64,000 nucleotides of DNA from CAJBLF01 sp964495905 (GCA_964495905.1 CAZBWN010000074.1:1-64000), one strand, 5' to 3'; shown: positions 51,106 to 60,790, counted from the stretch's first letter. Program-made: numbers and translations. Notes: generated by a model from the letters alone, not told the origin.

Positions 51106-52689
51106 TTAAGTCAATACTCAAATACATTCGATATGATGGGTCTGAGGAAACATATCCACAGGCTGGATTTCTTTGATAGTGAATCCTCATGCGACCAATA
51201 ATTCGATATCTCTGACCATAGTAACGGGATTACAGGAAATATATAATAATTTGAAATCTGATTCTTTTTTGATGTCGCAGATCATCTCGACGACATTTTT
51301 GTGCAGTCCATCTCTTGGCGGATCGATGATGACGAGGCCGAGATTGTTAAGTTTGTTTCTGATTTCCGGCGTTTTGGTGAATGCCTTTTCTGCAGGGTTA
51401 GCTAGGAAGGTGACTTTATTTTCCACTCCGTTGATCTTTGCATTATATCATGCATCCCTGATTGCTTCTTCCACAATCTCTATCCCGACAAGCTTATTTC
51501 CCTTGCCGACCTTGAGGAAACTGATACCGATAGTTCCCGTTCCGCAGTAAAGATCTAGGATAGTCCCTTCTATATTTCCGACCATTTTCATAGCCTGCGT
51601 GAAGAGCTGTTGTGCTCAGAGTGTATTGGTCTGAAAAAACGAAAAAGGCGACACTCTGAAGGTTGCTGTAATCGTTCAATCCTCTTCTCTATTTTCAATT
51701 TTCGAGTCCGGTGATACCTGGAATTTGAGGGCTTCATAGATGGATCATTCTCCTCGGAAGGTTACTGTTCTGCATTCTTCGGATTTGACGACATCAGCCA
51801 AGCTATTATTGTAGGTGATGACAAAACTTGTTATCTTTTCTTTCAAAAAAACATCTTGTTTGAAAGTCTCAAGAAGCGTATCCCATTTTTGGATTTTTTC
51901 TCCTGTGAGATCATTGTCTGCAACTGCGAGATTAATAAGAAACTGTTGGGTATTCGTTCCTTCTCTGATCACGAGATGCCTGAAAAATCCTTGATGCGTC
52001 ATCTGATCATGGACGGGGAGTCCTGATGTCGTGCAGAGTCCTTTGATATGTTGGAATATTGCATTCGCTTCATCAGAGATAAGTCCGCAATTATCTATAT
52101 CTATGATCTTGCTGAATTCTCCTTGTTTATGAAACCCTACGCTTCGATCTGAAAGTACGTTAAGTTCTTTTTTCTTTTCATCTTTCAATGTTTCCACGTT
52201 TCAATCTTTCAATATATTTGTGATGTACTTCCCGAAACTGAACTCTATCTTGTTCCTATAATTTTTTTCTTGAGGTGACCCGATGATAGTCAAGACTTGG
52301 AGATCCGGTAATTTCCTTTTGATCTTGGTGAAGGCATCATTGACGATATCTTCTTTTAATTTCAATTGATTCCCATAACTCAGCATCTGCCATTTACATC
52401 CTCAGCAACCGATCTTTCGTGGTTTTGTATTCTCTTCATTGGAAGAAAGCAACGAAAAGAAATGAGGACAGAATATCTTTCCATCTACGATCTTTGGATC
52501 AAGTTCCTGGACACGGGTGATATGCGCTTCTACATAATCTTTCCTTTGTTTCACTATTTTGAGATCCACAATGCTTCCTGGCAAAGCGCCTCATTTGATG
52601 AGGATCCTTTTTCCATCGCTCATCCTTGCGAGTCCTACTCCTCCATATCCTATCTTATCTATTTTGATTCTGTTCAGTATTTTTGTCAT
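51106..52689 (-). CDS. rlmD: RlmD/TrmA-family 23S r(m5U) methyltransferase
   Basis: The family makes 5-methyluridine in rRNA or tRNA using SAM. The 527-residue protein begins with a TRAM domain (IDKIGYGGVGLARMSDGKRI, RILIKGGALPGSIVDLKIV). It has Cys residues for an Fe-S cluster (CPHF, KIGCGGCKW, and CGLI), SAM motif TILDLYCGTGTIGISFLKVG, LVIIDPPRDGLHKNVV, and the catalytic cysteine loop LLYISCNPVTMVRD, ending in VDMFPQTHHIECIGVLT. The last Gly is TGA, so the protein ends 4 residues later than a standard reading suggests. I cannot tell RlmD from RlmC/TrmA for certain. Confidence 0.85.
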
Positions 52690-52708
52690 TTTTTTAGGGA
52701 ATATATGA

Positions 52709-53302
52709 TTAAAGGCCTAGTGCTGCTCTGAGTTTGTTTTCAATCTCTTCGATAGTGCCATTGGCATCGATAGTGATGACCTTGCCTATCTCTTCAAAAT
52801 GCTTTATGACATTCAATGTCTCATGCATGAAGATATCTATCCTTTGTTCCATGGATTCCGGTGTATCATCTTTGCGTCCTTCTATTGCGACTCTTTTCAT
52901 CATCCTTTCCAATGCCTGTTCTTTGGACAATTGCAGATGGATGACGACAAAATCCCTATTCATCTCCTGCATCTTTTTGCTGAAGAACTTTGCCTGAGTA
53001 GCAAGTCTAGGAAATCCGTCTATGATGAGTTTTTTCTCGTTAGTCTGAGCTATTTTGAGCGCAGTATGGATAAGATCATGCGTGATGAAATCATCTATCA
53101 TCTTACCGCTATTGACGATATCTGTGATATAGTTTCCTATCAGATTCTCATTCAACATAAGCGCTCTGAGGGTCTGTCCCATCTCAAAATATCGATGATT
53201 AGACAGATCTTTCAAAAGTATCTTGGCTTGTGTTCATTTCCCGCATCCTTGGATCCCGAGAAATATCAGATCCTTATCTTTACCCGTGATTGGTGTTGCC
53301 AT
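52709..53302 (-). CDS. adk: Adenylate kinase, copy 1
   Basis: Adk exchanges phosphate between ATP and AMP. The 197-residue protein has the P-loop LGIQGCGKGTQAK, in which the Gly of KGT is TGA. It also has LIIDGFPR in the AMP-binding site, and RMMKRVAIEGRKDDTPESMEQR as the short LID with its Arg residues. The short LID lacks zinc ligands. It lies 17 bases downstream of a second adenylate kinase gene that is about half identical. The Gly-Ile-Gln start of the P-loop (GPPG in most Adk) is shared by both copies. Confidence 0.88.
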
Positions 53303-53319
53303 AAAGAAATACGTAATGG

Positions 53320-53895
53320 TTAAAGCCCTAACTTGCTTATCAATTCTGCTTGCACATCTTCGATAGTACCATCTCCATCTACAGAAATCACTTTTCCTAA
53401 TGTCTTAAAGTACTCGATGACAGGCAATGTTTCCGCCATAAAAGTCTCTATTCTCGTATTCATCGCTTCGATAGTATCATCGGTACGACCTTCGATTTGT
53501 GCTCTTTTCAGCATCCTTTCTATCACTTTCTCTTTAGGCAGCAACAGATGGATGACGACAAAATCTCTCTTGAGCTCTTCCATCTTGGGAAGCACGAATT
53601 CTGCTTGGCTCATGGATCTAGGAAATCCATCTATGATGAGATTGAGGCCTTTCTTGTTTGCTATCTCCAAAGCGGTATAGAATCGATCACGGCCTATGAA
53701 GGGATCCACCAAGTTACCGCTGTTTACGATGTCTTTTACAAAGTTCCCTATGATGTTGTCGTTGGACATGATAGCTCTAAAGAGCTGTCCCATCTCCAAA
53801 TATTCATATTTATGGTTCATATTCTTTAAGAGCAGTTTTGATTGTGTTCCTTTTCCAGAACATTGGATACCGAGAAATATCAGATCTTTGTTCAT
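53320..53895 (-). CDS. adk: Adenylate kinase, copy 2
   Basis: The 191-residue protein has P-loop LGIQCSGKGTQSK, LIIDGFPRSMSQAEF and the LID RMLKRAQIEGRTDDTIEAMNTR. It has no TGA in frame. It forms a tandem pair with the copy at 52709-53302. The two genes have diverged enough (roughly half the residues differ) that the duplication is old. Whether both prefer AMP, or one serves another nucleoside monophosphate (CMP/UMP), cannot be judged; the close similarity of the NMP-binding loops suggests the same substrate class. Confidence 0.88.
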   Translation of the reverse strand: MNKDLIFLGIQCSGKGTQSKLLLKNMNHKYEYLEMGQLFRAIMSNDNIIGNFVKDIVNSGNLVDPFIGRDRFYTALEIANKKGLNLIIDGFPRSMSQAEFVLPKMEELKRDFVVIHLLLPKEKVIERMLKRAQIEGRTDDTIEAMNTRIETFMAETLPVIEYFKTLGKVISVDGDGTIEDVQAELISKLGL

Positions 53896-53962
53896 GTTTT
53901 ATAATTGATAATTATAAAATAAAAATCCAGATTTAGATATATACGGATTTGCTTGTCAAAAT

Positions 53963-53993
53963 CAAAAAAAAATACCGATTTCGCGGTATTTCT
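53963..53993 (-). terminator. Terminator of the ribosomal operon
   Basis: On the minus strand AAATACCGCGAAATCGGTATT is followed by a run of eight T. It lies about 23 bases after the rpsI stop and closes the long ribosomal operon that begins at infC. Confidence 0.8.
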
Positions 53994-54015
53994 TTTTGGA
54001 AAATATGTCAGAAAA

Positions 54016-54438
54016 TTATCTCTTTGACCACGTAGGTCCTTTTCTCGCTTTCTTCAACCCCGGTTTCTTTCTTTCCTTGATTCTAGGATCTCTTTTGAGT
54101 AATCCATAAGGTTTCAAAGTAAGTCTGAGCTCAGCGTTCCATTCAATCAAGGCTCTTGCGATTCCTAGCTTGATAGCATCCGCTTGTCCTGATATTCCAC
54201 CACCTGTGATGACGATCTCTGCGTCAAACTTTTTCAAGTAGTCTGCACCTAGTGTTTGGAGCGGTGAAAGAGCGTTTTCGAGAAGATAGAGATTACCACC
54301 AAAATAATCTGCTAATAGTTTTTTAGATCCATTAGAGCTTTTGATCATAAAGCTACCTGTTCCTTGTCCAAAAAGCTTAACAACAGCAGTTGTTTCTTTT
54401 CTTCTTCCTATAGCATAGGTATATTCTTTGTTAGCCAT
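54016..54438 (-). CDS. rpsI: 30S ribosomal protein uS9
   Basis: The 140-residue protein starts YTYAIGRRKETTAVVKLFGQ and ends RDPRIKERKKPGLKKARKGP-TWSKR, the canonical uS9 start and its basic tail that reaches the P-site tRNA. VITGGGISGQADAIKLGIAR is also conserved. No TGA in frame. It follows rplM closely, the usual order. Confidence 0.95.
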   Translation of the reverse strand: MANKEYTYAIGRRKETTAVVKLFGQGTGSFMIKSSNGSKKLLADYFGGNLYLLENALSPLQTLGADYLKKFDAEIVITGGGISGQADAIKLGIARALIEWNAELRLTLKPYGLLKRDPRIKERKKPGLKKARKGPTWSKR

Positions 54439-54482
54439 TATCGTAGATAAAGTATAATAAAATTAATTGTTTGAAGTATTGA

Positions 54483-54938
54483 TTATTTTATCACTGTAGG
54501 TTTGAAATGATCGAATTCAGTAGTAGTTCAAGTAACGAGCTTAAATCTCTTTAATCTTTTGTCTCTTAACTTGTTTTTTGAAAGCATTCCTCTCACGACA
54601 AAATTAAGTAGTTTTGCAGGGTTGTTTTTCATAAGCAAATCTCGAGTCACTTCTTTGAGATTACCCTTATATCCACTGTAAGAATACATAACATTATCAG
54701 CAAGTTTCTTACCTGTAACTTTGATCTTGTCGATATTCTCTACAAGTACAAAATCACCAGCATCCCAGAAATCAGAATAATATGCTTTGTGTTTTCCCAA
54801 GAGCAATTTTGCGATTTCAACGGCTAATCTTCCAAGTACTTTTCCGTTTGCATCGATTCTCCACCATACTCTGGCTTTGTCCATATCAGCAGGCTTTACT
54901 CGGAGAGTCTTATTAAGGTCTTTTTTTGTGAATTCCAT
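54483..54938 (-). CDS. rplM: 50S ribosomal protein uL13
   Basis: The 151-residue protein carries WWRIDANGKVLGRLAVEIAK and LLLGKHKAYYSDFWDAGDFV, then VVRGMLSKNKLRDKRLKRFK, all uL13 hallmarks. A TGA at 54528 is read as Gly, adding 15 residues before TAA. It precedes rpsI. Confidence 0.93.
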
Positions 54939-55019
54939 GATTAATATTTCAAATAATTAAATGAATTAAATGATGCATGATACACGATAATCTAGTATCT
55001 TGAATCTAGTATCTTAGTT

Positions 55020-55406
55020 CTAAAGTAATTTAAGTAATATTTTCTGAACACCATCACCTACTCTGAATCCCAATTTGTAATCAGCTACGAAACTTGAAGT
55101 AGATCCTGATTCCATATATTTTGGTAAGAGTACGTTCAATACTTTTTTTCCTTCAGCTTCACCAAAAATCTTAGATTTGATATATCTGATAGTTTCTCTT
55201 TTTGCGTCTTTTGGATCGAGTTTTTTGCTCATCTTTACAAGATTAGCGAAAAAAGAATCGATTTCAGACTTGAGCACTTTAGCTCTTTTTGGAGTAGTCG
55301 TAGTTTTCCCGTTTTTTACGAGATTACTCAACAACTGTCTTACGAATACGTCTCTTTTTTTAGCTCCTGTGTGTAATTCGAGCAATTTATTTTTCTTATG
55401 TCTCAT
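55020..55406 (-). CDS. rplQ: 50S ribosomal protein bL17
   Basis: The 128-residue protein has the bL17 start MRHKKNKLLELHTGAKKRDV, LLSNLVKNGKTTTTPKRAKV and a C-terminal region that closes GFRVGDGVQKILLKLL. Canonical bL17 begins MRHxxxxxKLGR with a Arg-rich loop; here the loop is Lys-rich. No TGA. It follows rpoA as usual. Confidence 0.9.
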   Translation of the reverse strand: MRHKKNKLLELHTGAKKRDVFVRQLLSNLVKNGKTTTTPKRAKVLKSEIDSFFANLVKMSKKLDPKDAKRETIRYIKSKIFGEAEGKKVLNVLLPKYMESGSTSSFVADYKLGFRVGDGVQKILLKLL

Positions 55407-55444
55407 GATACTTGCATTAATATAATTAAAATCCTATTAATATC

Positions 55445-56440
55445 TTATCCTATCAAAGCTTTATCTATATTTGCCAATGCGCTATTGATTTCATCGATAG
55501 CTTTTCTACCTACTCATTTCATAAGCAAGAGTTCTCCTTTCTTCTTCTTTTCGAGATCTTCTACATACAAGATGTTATTTTTGATCAATGCATTTCTTGT
55601 TCTTTCACTAAGAGGAAGTGCATCAATAGGCATTGTCTTTATATTAGCCTCTTCATGGAATTTGTCTTGCACTCTATCAAGATCTTCCAAATCCACGAGG
55701 AATGATCTATCGATATATATATTATCAAAGATGAATAATTTAGCATATGAAGCTAATACCTCACCAGCAAACATAACGACTTCTTTTGGAGAGATACCTT
55801 TGAACCATGATCTGATTTCAATGACCAAAAGGTCTTTGGTTGATCCGGTAAAATCTTCAATAACTTCCACTACTTCATATTTTACATAATCAATCACTTT
55901 AAATTCGTTGTCTATCAATAAGATGTTTGCATCGATATCTTCATCTTTTCTATCACGAGCTCTAAGGTAATCAACGCTGTAGTATCCATATCCTTTTTCT
56001 ATCCTGAGTTCGATATTGAGCTCAATAGATGGATCAGTGATTTGGAATAATTCTACAGTATCACTCAATATTTCTATTCCCGCAGGAAGTTTGATATTGT
56101 TTGAAGTATAGAGTCCTATACCTGAGAATCTTTGAGAGATCCATTGGATATTATCAGCCTTTTCATCCACTTTGAAGCGGAGTGTCTTAAAATTTAACAT
56201 CATATCTATTACACTTTCTTTTACTCCATCTATTACATGATATTCATGATTCACTCATTTGATTTTCATTCCTGTGATAGCTCCTCCGATACTATATCAT
56301 AATATGATTCTTCTCAATGCGTTTCCAAGTGTCTGTCCAAAACCTCTAGGCAAAAACTTTACTTCAAATTTAGTTGTTCTGTCGTCTACATTTGAGACAA
56401 TGATCTTAGGTGCTCAGATGAATTTTTGTATATCCAACAT
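55445..56440 (-). CDS. rpoA: RNA polymerase alpha subunit
   Basis: The 331-residue protein has the assembly domain (FEVKFLPRGFGQTLGNALRR, MLNFKTLRFKV) and a C-terminal HhH domain (LPLSERTRNALIKNNILYVE, VGRKAIDEINSAL) that binds UP elements and activators. The alpha-CTD glycine in KGVGRKAIDEI is TGA at 55514. The subunit dimerises and starts polymerase assembly. It lies between rpsD and rplQ, the standard order. Confidence 0.95.
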
Positions 56441-56497
56441 ACAGAGAATAATAAAGAGTAAAAATTTTTTTTGTTTTGTGGGTGGTGTATATCAAGA

Positions 56498-57118
56498 TTA
56501 TGCTCTCGCATAAAATTCGATAACTTTCAAGATATCAGCAGGTATTCCTAATTCTCAAACCTGTGGATCATTAAGCATTTCAGCAATATTAGCTGCTTTA
56601 TCTAATTTTACCCATGATGGTGTTTTTCCTTTGCTTTCTGCAGCATTTTGGCTGTAGAGAGTAGAACTCTTCAATTTTTCTTTTAGGCTTATCTTGTCTC
56701 CGATAGCAACAAATGATGATGGGATATTATGTTTTTTCCCGTTTAACAAGAAGTGACCATGATTAACCATCTGTCTTGCTTGCATGATAGTTTTTGCAAG
56801 TCCTGATCTATAAACAACTGAGTCCATTCTTCTTTCCAAAAATTGGAAAAGTGCAGTATCGTGAGTGATATTTTTGTTCTTCGCATATTTAGCAGCGATT
56901 TCTCTAACAATCCTTACGAATTGTCTTTCTGATAACATGTACATTCTTTTAAGTACTTGTTTGTTTCTCAAAAGTTTTCCATATTCAGAAGATCTTTGCA
57001 TGTTAGCACCATGCTGTCCTGGCAAGCTTCTATTTTTTTTCACATTATACTTCTTTGATCCAAATAGATCTACTTGTTCTCTTCTGCATAGTTTGAACTT
57101 AGGTCAGGTATACTTCAT
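56498..57118 (-). CDS. rpsD: 30S ribosomal protein uS4
   Basis: The 206-residue protein starts MKYTGPKFKLCRREQVDLFG (Gly5 is TGA), has GQHGANMQRSSEYGKLLRNK and the S4 domain MDSVVYRSGLAKTIMQARQM followed by VNHGHFLLNGKKHNIPSS. uS4 is an early assembly protein and autogenous regulator in other bacteria. Further glycines near the C-terminus are TGA. TAA ends it. Confidence 0.95.
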
Positions 57119-57166
57119 TAAATTTAGAATTTAGAATTTAAAATTTAGAATTTAGAATTTAGAAAC
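57118..57166. repeat. Tandem AT-rich repeat AATTTAGA
   Basis: Five or so successive copies of AATTTAGA/ATTTAAAA units lie between rpsD and rpsK. A shorter copy of the same pattern lies near 58905-58920. It is a low-complexity spacer with no visible function. Confidence 0.6.
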
Positions 57167-57228
57167 ATATAGTTATTATTGATATTTTTTTATTTTTCTG
57201 AATTATGCATTATAAATTCTGCATTCAA

Positions 57229-57642
57229 TTAAATTCTCTTTTGTCTTTTTCCTTTGCATCCACCGAACTGGATAGCAGTATTTTCTTTGATATATTTGAT
57301 ATCGATAAGCCCGATTTCATTGACAGCCTTGAAAACACCGTCTCTTGCCAATCCTGCTCATCTGAAAATGATACCGATCTCTTTGAGTCCGATTGTCTGT
57401 CCTTCTTTCAAGATTTGTTTTGTTAACATTTCTGCAGCATAAGGCGTGCTTTTTTTAGCTCATTTGTATCCGAGTTTTCCAGTTCCTCATCCAAGGATTC
57501 TATTACCGTTTTCATCTACCAAAGCAAGAATGGTATTGTTGCTAGTAGTTTGTACGTGAAGAACTCAGCTATCCAACTTGATATCTCTTTTCTTTTTTGG
57601 GGTAGCGTTTTTTGCTTTTGCGTCAACAACAGGTGTAGCCAT
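57229..57642 (-). CDS. rpsK: 30S ribosomal protein uS11
   Basis: The 137-residue protein has LHVQTTSNNTILALVDENGN, GTGKLGYKGAKKSTPYAAEM and GIIFRGAGLARDGVFKAVNE, then CKGKRQKRI at the end where most uS11 end GCRPPKRRRV. About five TGAs interrupt the frame, so it is invisible under standard code. It sits between rpsM and rpsD, the expected order. Confidence 0.93.
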
Positions 57643-57756
57643 AATTTAACGAAAATAAATTAATAAAATACTTAATAAGATTGAAAAGTTGAAACATTGA
57701 AAGATTGAAAGGTTAATTTTTTCATGTTTCCATGTTTCCACCTCTCCATATTTCCA

Positions 57757-58131
57757 TTACTTCTTAAGTACTGGTCTTACTTTGTTTCTTCCCATAAGTT
57801 TTTTTGCAGTTTTTGCATTCTTTCTAGTCACTTGTCCTCTAACAGGTAATCCAAGGTTGTGTCTCATACCTCTGTAGCATTTGATTTCCTTGAGTCTCTT
57901 GATAGCAAAAGCGATTTCTCTTCTGAGATCACTTTCGAGAACGTATTTTAGGATTTGTTCAAGAATCTTTTTTTGTTCGTCTTCTGAAATATCTTTCACC
58001 TTTTTGAGGTAATCGATTTTTGCATTGTCAAGAATAGTCTTAGACCTTTTGAGTCCAATACCATAGACGGCAGTAAGTCAGATCCAGATAGATTTATTTT
58101 CTGGTAAAACGTGTCCTGATAATCTAAACAT
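57757..58131 (-). CDS. rpsM: 30S ribosomal protein uS13
   Basis: The 124-residue protein has the uS13 pattern AVYGIGLKRSKTILDNAKID, LRREIAFAIKRLKEIKCYRG and MRHNLGLPVRGQVTRKNAKT near the end. It contacts the head of the small subunit and tRNA. TGA at about 58081 is read as Gly. It follows rpmJ, the usual order. Confidence 0.93.
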
Positions 58132-58188
58132 GGGGTGTTAAAAAAACAAATAAATATATTAAACATACACTATACAGTCAGTGTAAAA

Positions 58189-58305
58189 TTATCCTTGTCT
58201 TGCTTTGTGTCTAGGGTTTTTTTTGCAGACAACATAGAGTATTCCCTTTCTTTTGACTATTTGGCAATACAAACACCTTTTTTTGAGAGAAGCTTTGACT
58301 TTCAT
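58189..58305 (-). CDS. rpmJ: 50S ribosomal protein bL36
   Basis: The 38-residue protein reads MKVKASLKKRCLYCQIVKRK, then GILYVVCKKNPRHKARQG, with the Cys-Cys-Cys-His zinc ligands of bL36. It lies between infA and rpsM as in most bacteria. No TGA. It was too short for a routine ORF scan. Confidence 0.93.
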   Translation of the reverse strand: MKVKASLKKRCLYCQIVKRKGILYVVCKKNPRHKARQG

Positions 58306-58334
58306 CTTAAGCAATTGCTACTAAATAAAGCTAG

Positions 58335-58568
58335 TTATTTCTTATAATCATTATATCTAAATACAATACGTCATTGACTCATATCATACTGATTGATTTC
58401 TAATTTGACTCGATCTCATATAATGATTGATATATTAGATTGACTCATTCTTCATGATTTTTTACAACGTACAAGAGTGTCTACATCTTTGAGTTTCACC
58501 TTGAAAAATCATGCAGGTAATACCTCTAGAACTTCTCCATCTCGTTCCAAAACTCATTCTTTACCCAT
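58335..58568 (-). CDS. infA: Translation initiation factor IF-1
   Basis: The 77-residue S1-like OB fold begins MGKEGVLERDGEVLEVLPAG and ends QYDMSQGRIVFRYNDYKK; the GRIVFRY ending is typical. Six or so TGAs, for example in KEG, PAG and SQG, hide it under standard code. Its start codon lies inside the last codons of rplU: eight bases overlap, and the sequence ATGGGTAA holds both the infA start and the rplU stop. Translational coupling is likely. Confidence 0.92.
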
Positions 58569-58884
58569 TAATGTCAATTTTTTTAATTTCTAAAAATGAC
58601 TCATGTGGTCTAAATCACATCGTTCTCTGATATCTATTTTTTCTCTTGAACTTTATGACTCTGATTTTTTCTCCTTTTTGATTCTTGTTTACGATGCATT
58701 CAACTTTTGCATTTGCAATATAGGGAGCACCTACGACCACTTTAGCTCCTTTGTCATCAAATGCCAAGAGAACAGTATCGATAGTCATTTTTGCTCATTC
58801 GTCCAAATCCACGTTATCAACAACGATAACATCTCCTTCTTGTACGATATATTGATGTCCTTTAACTTCTACAACAGCATACAT
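58561..58884 (-). CDS. rplU: 50S ribosomal protein bL21
   Basis: The 107-residue protein starts MYAVVEVKGHQYIVQEGDVI and closes with VIKFKRKNRYQRTMGFRPHE, then SFLEIKKIDING, matching bL21 (KFKRRKxYxRxxGHRQxxTxxxI). TGAs are read as Gly, including the Gly of MGFRPHE. bL21 usually pairs with bL27; here it is joined to infA instead and no bL27 is seen. Confidence 0.9.
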
Positions 58885-58922
58885 TATGACTTATGTTTTA
58901 TAATTTAAAATTTAGAATTATA

Positions 58923-59186
58923 TTAAACGATCTTACCTAACTGAGCAAGTGTGTTATATTTTTTCTTGTTTGTCCTATATGCATTAGAGATGATAGCTTT
59001 TAGTCTTACATATCTTCTTGCACTAGGAAATTTGAACGAAACGAATTTTCTGTATCGTTTAGTATTATAGTGTTTTTGCTTTTTAGCTTTATCTAAGATA
59101 TGAGATGCCCAAAGTTCTTTCTTATAGAAAGAAATCATCCTTTCATTGGTATTAAGATCTCATGTTCTTCGTATAGTAAATCCCAT
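58923..59186 (-). CDS. Small basic protein of unknown type in the ribosomal operon
   Basis: The 87-residue protein starts MGFTIRRTGDLNTNERMISF and is rich in Lys, Arg and Tyr, with KHYNTKRYRKFVSFKFPSAR and RLKAIISNAYRTNKKKYNTL. It is the first gene of the run before rplU-infA-rpmJ. I could not match it to a known ribosomal protein (bL27, bS18, bL28, bL33, uS14 and bS21 were considered). It could be a lineage-specific ribosomal or RNA-binding protein. One TGA encodes Gly9. Confidence 0.6.
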
Positions 59187-59453
59187 TGAACAAAATTTTG
59201 ACAAATAAAAAAAACTTTTTAGCCGTGTGAATATATCATTATTCCATCAAAATGCAAGACATTTTTACGTATTTTCATGCGTAATATCCAGGATTCATTT
59301 CGACGTCTAAAGGGTTGGGCTCGGAGCTTGAATAGAACCCGCGCAGTACTGCGGGGCAGGCCGTCACATAGGGATAGTATCCCTGGGTGGGTTCATTATT
59401 GGCTACGAGTTTTTTAGTTTGTGATACTATATTTGTATTTATATAATTGTATT
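59187..59453. ncRNA. Structured intergenic element of unknown identity
   Basis: The segment 59280-59400 is GC-rich against an AT-rich background and folds locally on either strand. GGGTT...AACCC encloses GGCTCGGAGCTT; CCCGC-GCAGTACTGC-GGGG contains the palindrome GCAGTACTGC; GGGATAGTATCCC is a hairpin; GAACCC near 59335 pairs with GGGTTC near 59390. It lies between tRNA-Leu and the ribosomal run. I could not match SRP, RNase P, tmRNA or T-box signatures. A ribosomal leader or a stable small RNA is possible. Confidence 0.4.
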
Positions 59454-59538
59454 TGCCCGGAGCCGGAATCGAACCGGCACGACATTTCTATCGCAGGATT
59501 TTAAGTCCTGTGCGTCTACCAATTCCGCCATCCGGGCA
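59454..59538 (-). tRNA. tRNA-Leu (anticodon UAA)
   Basis: The 85-nt gene has acceptor arms TGCCCGGA/TCCGGGCA, a D-loop with GGTAGACG, an anticodon loop ACTTAAAA (UAA), a long variable arm TGCGATAGAAATGTCG and TTCGATTC T-loop. Length and class II variable arm fit Leu. Confidence 0.95.
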
Positions 59539-59580
59539 GACAGATCCGCCATTCAGGCGGAAAACAATCTAGTAGTTGTC

Positions 59581-59928
59581 TTATTTAACTATCTCTGCGT
59601 ACACTTTGTCAAATACTAATGGAAAAGCGATTGCGATATTAGAAAGGACTTTTCTGTTTACGAGGATATGTTTTTTAGTCATATTTCCCATGAAAACACT
59701 ATATCTAGTTCCTTTTTCGCGGACAGCAGCAGACAATCTTTCGATTCGAAGTCTTCTGAAATCTCTCTTTTTCTCTTTTCTGCCTTTGAAAGCATGTTGT
59801 CATTGTTTAACCAATGCCAATCTTACTTGTTTGTATACTTTGCTTCTTCAAAGTCTGAATCCTTTTGCAAGTTTGATGAATTTTTTATGTCTTCTTTGTC
59901 TTTGAAGACCGTTCGTTACTCTTACCAT
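59581..59928 (-). CDS. rplT: 50S ribosomal protein bL20
   Basis: The 115-residue protein starts MVRVTNGLQRQRRHKKFIKL and carries AKGFRLRRSKVYKQVRLALV, KGRKEKKRDFRRLRIERLSA and a C-terminal helix. This is canonical bL20. The TGA in the VKQGQHAFKG segment is read as Gly. It follows infC-rpmI, the universal order. Confidence 0.95.
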
Positions 59929-59933
59929 TTGAA

Positions 59934-60134
59934 CTATTGGTTATAAGGAAATAAAGTTTTTACTTTTTTTACGTATGTCTTAGACAATGCTTTTCCATAA
60001 CAATCGCTTTTATTGTTACTTCCTTTATTGGTCAAAAGATGATTGTTACAAGCCTTTTTGAACAATACCTTTTTTGTTTTGGTGATCTTGAATCTTTTTT
60101 TTGCTCAAGAATGCGTTTTTAATCCTTTTCCCAT
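59934..60134 (-). CDS. rpmI: 50S ribosomal protein bL35
   Basis: The 66-residue basic protein begins MGKGLKTHSGAKKRFKITKT, matching the MPKxKTxSGAKKRFKxT opening of bL35 (its Gly10 is TGA). The later part is Lys/Asn-rich. It lies between infC and rplT with gaps of 4 and 5 bases. Confidence 0.92.
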
Positions 60135-60138
60135 GATG

Positions 60139-60687
60139 TTATTTACTGAATAAAATGATACTATATCCTTGTGCTTCTTGTTTTGGGGTTTCAAATTGAG
60201 ATTTCCCATATTCTGACAAGTCGCCTTTTATTCTTACAAGTTTTTCTATAGCCTTATTAGCGTATATCTTTTCTCTTCCTTTCAACTTGATGAAGAACTT
60301 CACGTTATATCTTTCTTTCAAAAATTCGATCGCTTTTTTGATTTTCATCTGGAGATCATTTTCTCCGATGGCATAATTGATTTTTAGTTCTTTGAGTACC
60401 GTAGGTCTCTGTGTTTTTCTTTTTTCTTTATCGTCCTTTCATTTCTGATACATGTATTTTCCATAATCCACCATCTTGACTGTCGATGTCATTGTTTCTG
60501 CATCATATCTCATCTGCACTAAGTCCATACCTTGTTCTCCTGCCATTTCAAGCGCCTTTTTTCTAGGAAACGTTCATAAATTCGTTCCTGCCTCATCTAA
60601 AATGATGATATTGGGTGCCTTAATCTGTTCGTTAAGGTATACCATAAACACTCTGTCTTTATTAAATGTTTTTGGGGCTATAGCCAT
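60139..60687 (-). CDS. infC: Translation initiation factor IF-3
   Basis: The 182-residue protein has the N-terminal domain (FMVYLNEQIKAPNIIILDEA, GTNLGTFPRKKALEMAGEQG) and the C-terminal domain (PTVLKELKINYAIGENDLQM, KKAIEFLKERYNVKFFIKLK, GREK). IF-3 keeps ribosomal subunits apart and checks the start codon. A start at ATG 60687 fits the family's short N-terminus. Several glycines are TGA. It opens the operon infC-rpmI-rplT. Confidence 0.93.
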
Positions 60688-60716
60688 ATACTGATACAAA
60701 TGTAAAAATAATGATG

Positions 60717-60790
60717 TACTCCCGGCGGGATTTGAACCCGCGATCTTCACCGTGAGAGGGTGACGTCCTAGACCACTAGACTACGAGAGC
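60717..60790 (-). tRNA. tRNA-Glu (anticodon CUC)
   Basis: The 74-nt gene has acceptor GCTCTCG/CGGGAGT, a D-arm with GTCTAGTGG, an anticodon stem ending CACCCTCTCACGGTG (CUC) and a T-loop TTCAAATC. GCA of the discriminator is A. The overall sequence resembles bacterial tRNA-Glu. Confidence 0.92.

Noticed and set aside
59280..59400. SRP RNA, RNase P RNA, tmRNA or T-box
   Set aside because: None of the conserved sequence blocks of these RNAs could be found on either strand.
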